A DNA stretch of 34,591 bases from Gemmatimonadota bacterium. GTDB lineage: Bacteria; Gemmatimonadota; Gemmatimonadetes; Longimicrobiales; Gaopeijiaceae. The notes under the pieces were generated by a model. That model was not told the origin of the DNA. It saw nothing but the letters and a program-made list of their open reading frames with translations, and did no database searches. Every line of letters starts with the position of its first letter. Within the stretch, counting starts at the first letter, position 1. The stretch covers positions 1-34,591 of the forward strand of contig JAPPNN010000060.1 of the NCBI GenBank assembly GCA_028873815.1, written 5' to 3'. Shown piece after piece: positions 32,293-34,591 of this stretch. Made by a program: the position numbers and the translations under genes.

Positions 32293-33032
32293 TGCATCAC
32301 CTGGAAATCGATCGCCTCACGGCGAGCTACGACGGGAAGGAACATGTCCTCGTCGACGTCAGCATTCAGGTCGCGAAGGGAGAGATCATCAGCCTGATCG
32401 GCCCTTCGGGCTCGGGGAAGAGCTCGTTGTTGAGGAGCCTCATGGGGCTTCTGGTGCCGAAGTCCGGCGAGGTGATGCTGGACGGGGAGAAGGTCGACTA
32501 TACGAACAAGAAGAGCGTGAAGGCGCTCCGGGAGCGGCTGGCGATCGTGTTTCAGCAATACAACCTGTTTCAGAACATGGATGCGCTACGCAATGTGACC
32601 GTCGCACCGGTCAAGATCCGCAAGCGCAACGCCCGAGAAGTCGAGGAGGAAGCCACCGCGCTTCTCCGGAAGGTGGGACTCGGCGACAAGCTGCACGCGT
32701 ATCCTGACGAGCTGTCAGGCGGCCAGCAGCAACGGGTGGCGATCGCTCGGGCCCTGGCGCTCAAGCCGGACATCCTGCTGCTGGACGAGGTGACGTCGGC
32801 GCTTGATCCCGAGCTGGTCAGTGAGGTGCTCGACGCGATCCGCATCCTGGCCGCCGACGGGATGACCATGCTGATGGTCTCTCACGAGATGGCGTTGGTC
32901 CGCGAGATCTCCACAAAGGTAGTCATGATGGACCGAGGCAGTGTGATCGAGGAAGGCTCCGCGGACCGGGTCTTCGACAACCCCCGGACGCGACGGTGCC
33001 AAGCGTTCGTGGGCAAGATTCTCGGCCACTGA
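32292..33032 (+). CDS. Amino-acid ABC transporter ATPase (GlnQ type)
   Basis: A 246-residue ATPase driving the two permeases. Walker A is GPSGSGKS (37-44), the Q-loop is in VFQQYNLF, the signature is LSGGQQQR (141-148) and Walker B is ILLLDEVTSALDP with Asp165 and Glu166. The switch His is in MVSHEM. The ATG overlaps the stop of the hydrolase gene. It ends the operon. Confidence 0.94.
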   Translation: MHHLEIDRLTASYDGKEHVLVDVSIQVAKGEIISLIGPSGSGKSSLLRSLMGLLVPKSGEVMLDGEKVDYTNKKSVKALRERLAIVFQQYNLFQNMDALRNVTVAPVKIRKRNAREVEEEATALLRKVGLGDKLHAYPDELSGGQQQRVAIARALALKPDILLLDEVTSALDPELVSEVLDAIRILAADGMTMLMVSHEMALVREISTKVVMMDRGSVIEEGSADRVFDNPRTRRCQAFVGKILGH

Positions 33033-33103
33033 CGTGCCGATCCACTACGACCCGGAGCCACCGGGCGTTCCGCGACCCTAGGTGAAGCCGATGGTCGAGG
33101 CCC

Positions 33104-33132
33104 TTGAGCACCAGCGGACAGTCCGCTACTAG
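33104..33132 (+). promoter_or_regulatory. Possible tRNA-Ile promoter
   Basis: TTGAGC (33104-33109) and TACTAG (33127-33132) are 17 bp apart. The predicted start near 33139 would include the upstream arm of the inverted repeat that flanks the tRNA. The -10 is poor, so this is weak. Confidence 0.3.
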
Positions 33133-33191
33133 CTCAATTAGCGGGAATCGAATAGCTGGAACTCCACCTCGAAATCCCGTAACTTCAGTAG

Positions 33192-33265
<74 letters not shown>

Positions 33266-33323
33266 TAAGGACTTACGGGATTTCGACCGCCCGATGTTTG
33301 CTAATTGTGTTTGCTAAATGCAA

Positions 33324-34487
33324 TCACGAACGGGCGATACCGCGATCCTGAAGGGCCTGCTTGAGCCGGTCCTGGTCCGCGCGCTGGTAACACTGGAGCA
33401 CCGTCTGGGGCGCTTTCCAGCCGCCGAGCTGGCAGAGCACCTTCAGCGGCTGGTTCATGAGGTCGGAGGCGAACTTCCGCCTCAGCGAGTGCCAGCCGCG
33501 CCCACGCTTGGGCTGGAGCCCGGCGCCCGCCTCGGCCCGATTCCACCAGTCGCGGACCAGGAACCGGCTGATACAAGCTGAAGGATCCTTCGGCGCGGGA
33601 AGCAGAGGAGTGTCCCCGATTCCGGGGTTGCGCCTCCGCGCCTTTTGCAGGACCGCGAGCGCCTCGGCTGTGACGGGCGTGTAGTGCTCGTATCCAGTCT
33701 TTTCGTGCTCGGCCCGCCACCGGATGGTCTCGTGCTCCATGTCGATGTCCGACCACCGAAGCTGACGTATGGCACCGATGCGGTGTCCCGTCTCGTGGGC
33801 GACCACCAGAGCCACGCGGAACCGCCAGTCCATCGTCAGCGATGCCTTGAGCAAGGCTTCGTACTCCCCCTGGGTCAGAATCACGCGGGTTGGGTTCTTC
33901 TCGACTGGTGTCTTGAGGCCCCTGAGGGGGTTCGACTCGAGGAGGAGTCTTCCTTCCTCGTCCCTCGACTTCGCGGCCCAATTGAGGATCGCGAGCAGCA
34001 ACTTGAGGTCTTGCTGGATCGTTCGGTCGCGTGCCGGCCTTCCGCTTCGGCCAGCCCTGCCTGCGCGCCGCGCCCGAATGAACCGGTCCCAGTCGCGTTG
34101 AGAGAGCGTCTCGGGTCGTCGGTGTCTCCCGAAGAACTTGAGAAACATCGCCCTCGTGGCCCGGTCGTACTTCTGCGACGACGACGCCTTGGTAGGCGTA
34201 ACCTCGTCACCGTAAATGTCAAAAAGCGTCTCCAGCGTGAGCGGCTCGGGCTCGGCTTCCGCGTCGCGGCCGATGTCCGGCCCGGTGAAGCCCGCGGCGA
34301 ACTCGTCCGCCTGCCGCTTCGCCCGGCTCCAGTCGCGGTGCTTGAGCGACCTCGTGAGCCTGCACCCATCCTCGCGCCACTGGATCTGTATGACGCCGGT
34401 CCGAGGATCGGGAAATACCCTCACCCGGTTCCGGCCCCACTCGCCGGCGCTGTACGCGCGCCGGTCACGTTTCGTGCGTGCCATCAT
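33324..34487 (-). CDS. Tyrosine recombinase / phage-type integrase
   Basis: A 387-residue site-specific recombinase. The catalytic set is complete: Arg236 (TGHRIGAIRQLRW), Lys263 (HEKTGY), His333 and Arg336 (HSLRR), Trp357 (GGW, in place of the second His) and Tyr367 (CYQRAD). The N-terminal part (about 85-175) resembles a SAM-like core-binding domain. A basic, partly beta N-terminus may bind arm sites. The ATG at 34487 follows AGAGG; 34484 is equally possible. An open frame reaching 34580 lacks similarity. It lies beside a tRNA gene, as integrases of islands and prophages do. Confidence 0.93.
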   Translation of the reverse strand: MMARTKRDRRAYSAGEWGRNRVRVFPDPRTGVIQIQWREDGCRLTRSLKHRDWSRAKRQADEFAAGFTGPDIGRDAEAEPEPLTLETLFDIYGDEVTPTKASSSQKYDRATRAMFLKFFGRHRRPETLSQRDWDRFIRARRAGRAGRSGRPARDRTIQQDLKLLLAILNWAAKSRDEEGRLLLESNPLRGLKTPVEKNPTRVILTQGEYEALLKASLTMDWRFRVALVVAHETGHRIGAIRQLRWSDIDMEHETIRWRAEHEKTGYEHYTPVTAEALAVLQKARRRNPGIGDTPLLPAPKDPSACISRFLVRDWWNRAEAGAGLQPKRGRGWHSLRRKFASDLMNQPLKVLCQLGGWKAPQTVLQCYQRADQDRLKQALQDRGIARS

Positions 34488-34553
34488 TCGATTCCTCTTG
34501 CGATGATGGACTGCCCTGAAAAGATCGCAACCGGCGGTAATACAACAAGTTAG

Positions 34554-34589
34554 AGTGCATCGCACTGAGTCCCGTATCACTTCGGATAC
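34554..34589. repeat. Two short inverted repeats upstream of the integrase gene
   Basis: AGTGC-ATC-GCACT is at 34554-34566, and GTATC with GATAC is at 34574-34578 and 34585-34589. They lie at the promoter end of the integrase gene and could be operator or arm-type sites. The window ends here, so their context is unknown. Confidence 0.35.
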
Positions 34590-34591
34590 CC

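Noticed and set aside
33130..33142. A tRNA-like D-arm fragment (TAGCTCAATTAGC) upstream of tRNA-Ile.
   Set aside because: No acceptor, anticodon or T arm can be built around it, so it is probably chance similarity.
33645..34553. A 302-residue open frame antisense to the integrase.
   Set aside because: It has low-complexity Arg/Leu/Val composition and no motifs. The integrase on the other strand has a complete catalytic set.

Overview
The window is high-GC bacterial chromosome. The gene complement suggests an uncultured Gemmatimonadota-like soil or marine bacterium: several secreted lipoprotein hydrolases, a Rho gene diverging from a site-2 protease, a fused FakA-FakB protein, a stand-alone Mla-type operon and a ThyX. 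This placement is inferred from gene content only; the window has no rRNA to confirm it.

Layout. At the left end (91-817) is a Phd/VapC-type toxin-antitoxin pair with a clear promoter and palindromic operator. Next come two minus-strand lipoprotein hydrolases, an esterase and a gamma-glutamyltransferase-like protein (889-3578). A flavin-dependent thymidylate synthase carrying a 192-residue mini-intein follows (3683-5257), then an N-acyl-D-amino-acid deacylase lipoprotein (5259-6809). An aldehyde dehydrogenase diverges from a radical SAM protein with a Cys-rich repeat tail; an Sfp-type phosphopantetheinyl transferase converges on the latter (6850-9983). From 10096 to 15895 lie a FakA-FakB fusion, a small conserved protein, a phosphoribosyltransferase, rho, a site-2 protease and a small unknown protein. 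A co-directional run from 15947 to 21651 holds mlaE-mlaF-mlaD homologues, a Nudix hydrolase, an AI-2E/PerM-type transporter, trxB and a DinB-like protein, most of them touching or overlapping. A small membrane protein, a pteridine-reductase-like SDR and fumC follow.

The one long gene-free stretch (24349-24741) is not empty. It carries a 23-bp tandem repeat, a good sigma-70-like promoter, an RNA with the architecture and 3' sequence of 6S RNA, and an intrinsic terminator. After it come a PTPS/QueD-family gene with the mammalian PTPS-type active site, an overlapping SDR and an overlapping zinc-ribbon protein.

The last third has a minus-strand pair (NTF2-like lipoprotein and DUF885 lipoprotein) diverging from a five-gene operon. 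That operon encodes a polar-amino-acid-type ABC transporter with a DUF6282-type metal-dependent hydrolase gene between the second permease and the ATPase. A tRNA-Ile(GAT), flanked by a perfect 14-bp inverted repeat, and a tyrosine recombinase mark the left edge of a probable integrated element that runs out of the window.

Themes. Many proteins are lipoproteins that hydrolyse or import peptides and modified amino acids (Ggt, D-aminoacylase, DUF885, esterase, ABC operon), which suggests peptide scavenging. Several carry substitutions at catalytic positions. Five genes have a TAnnnT element 6-7 nt before the ATG and no Shine-Dalgarno, which points to leaderless transcription.
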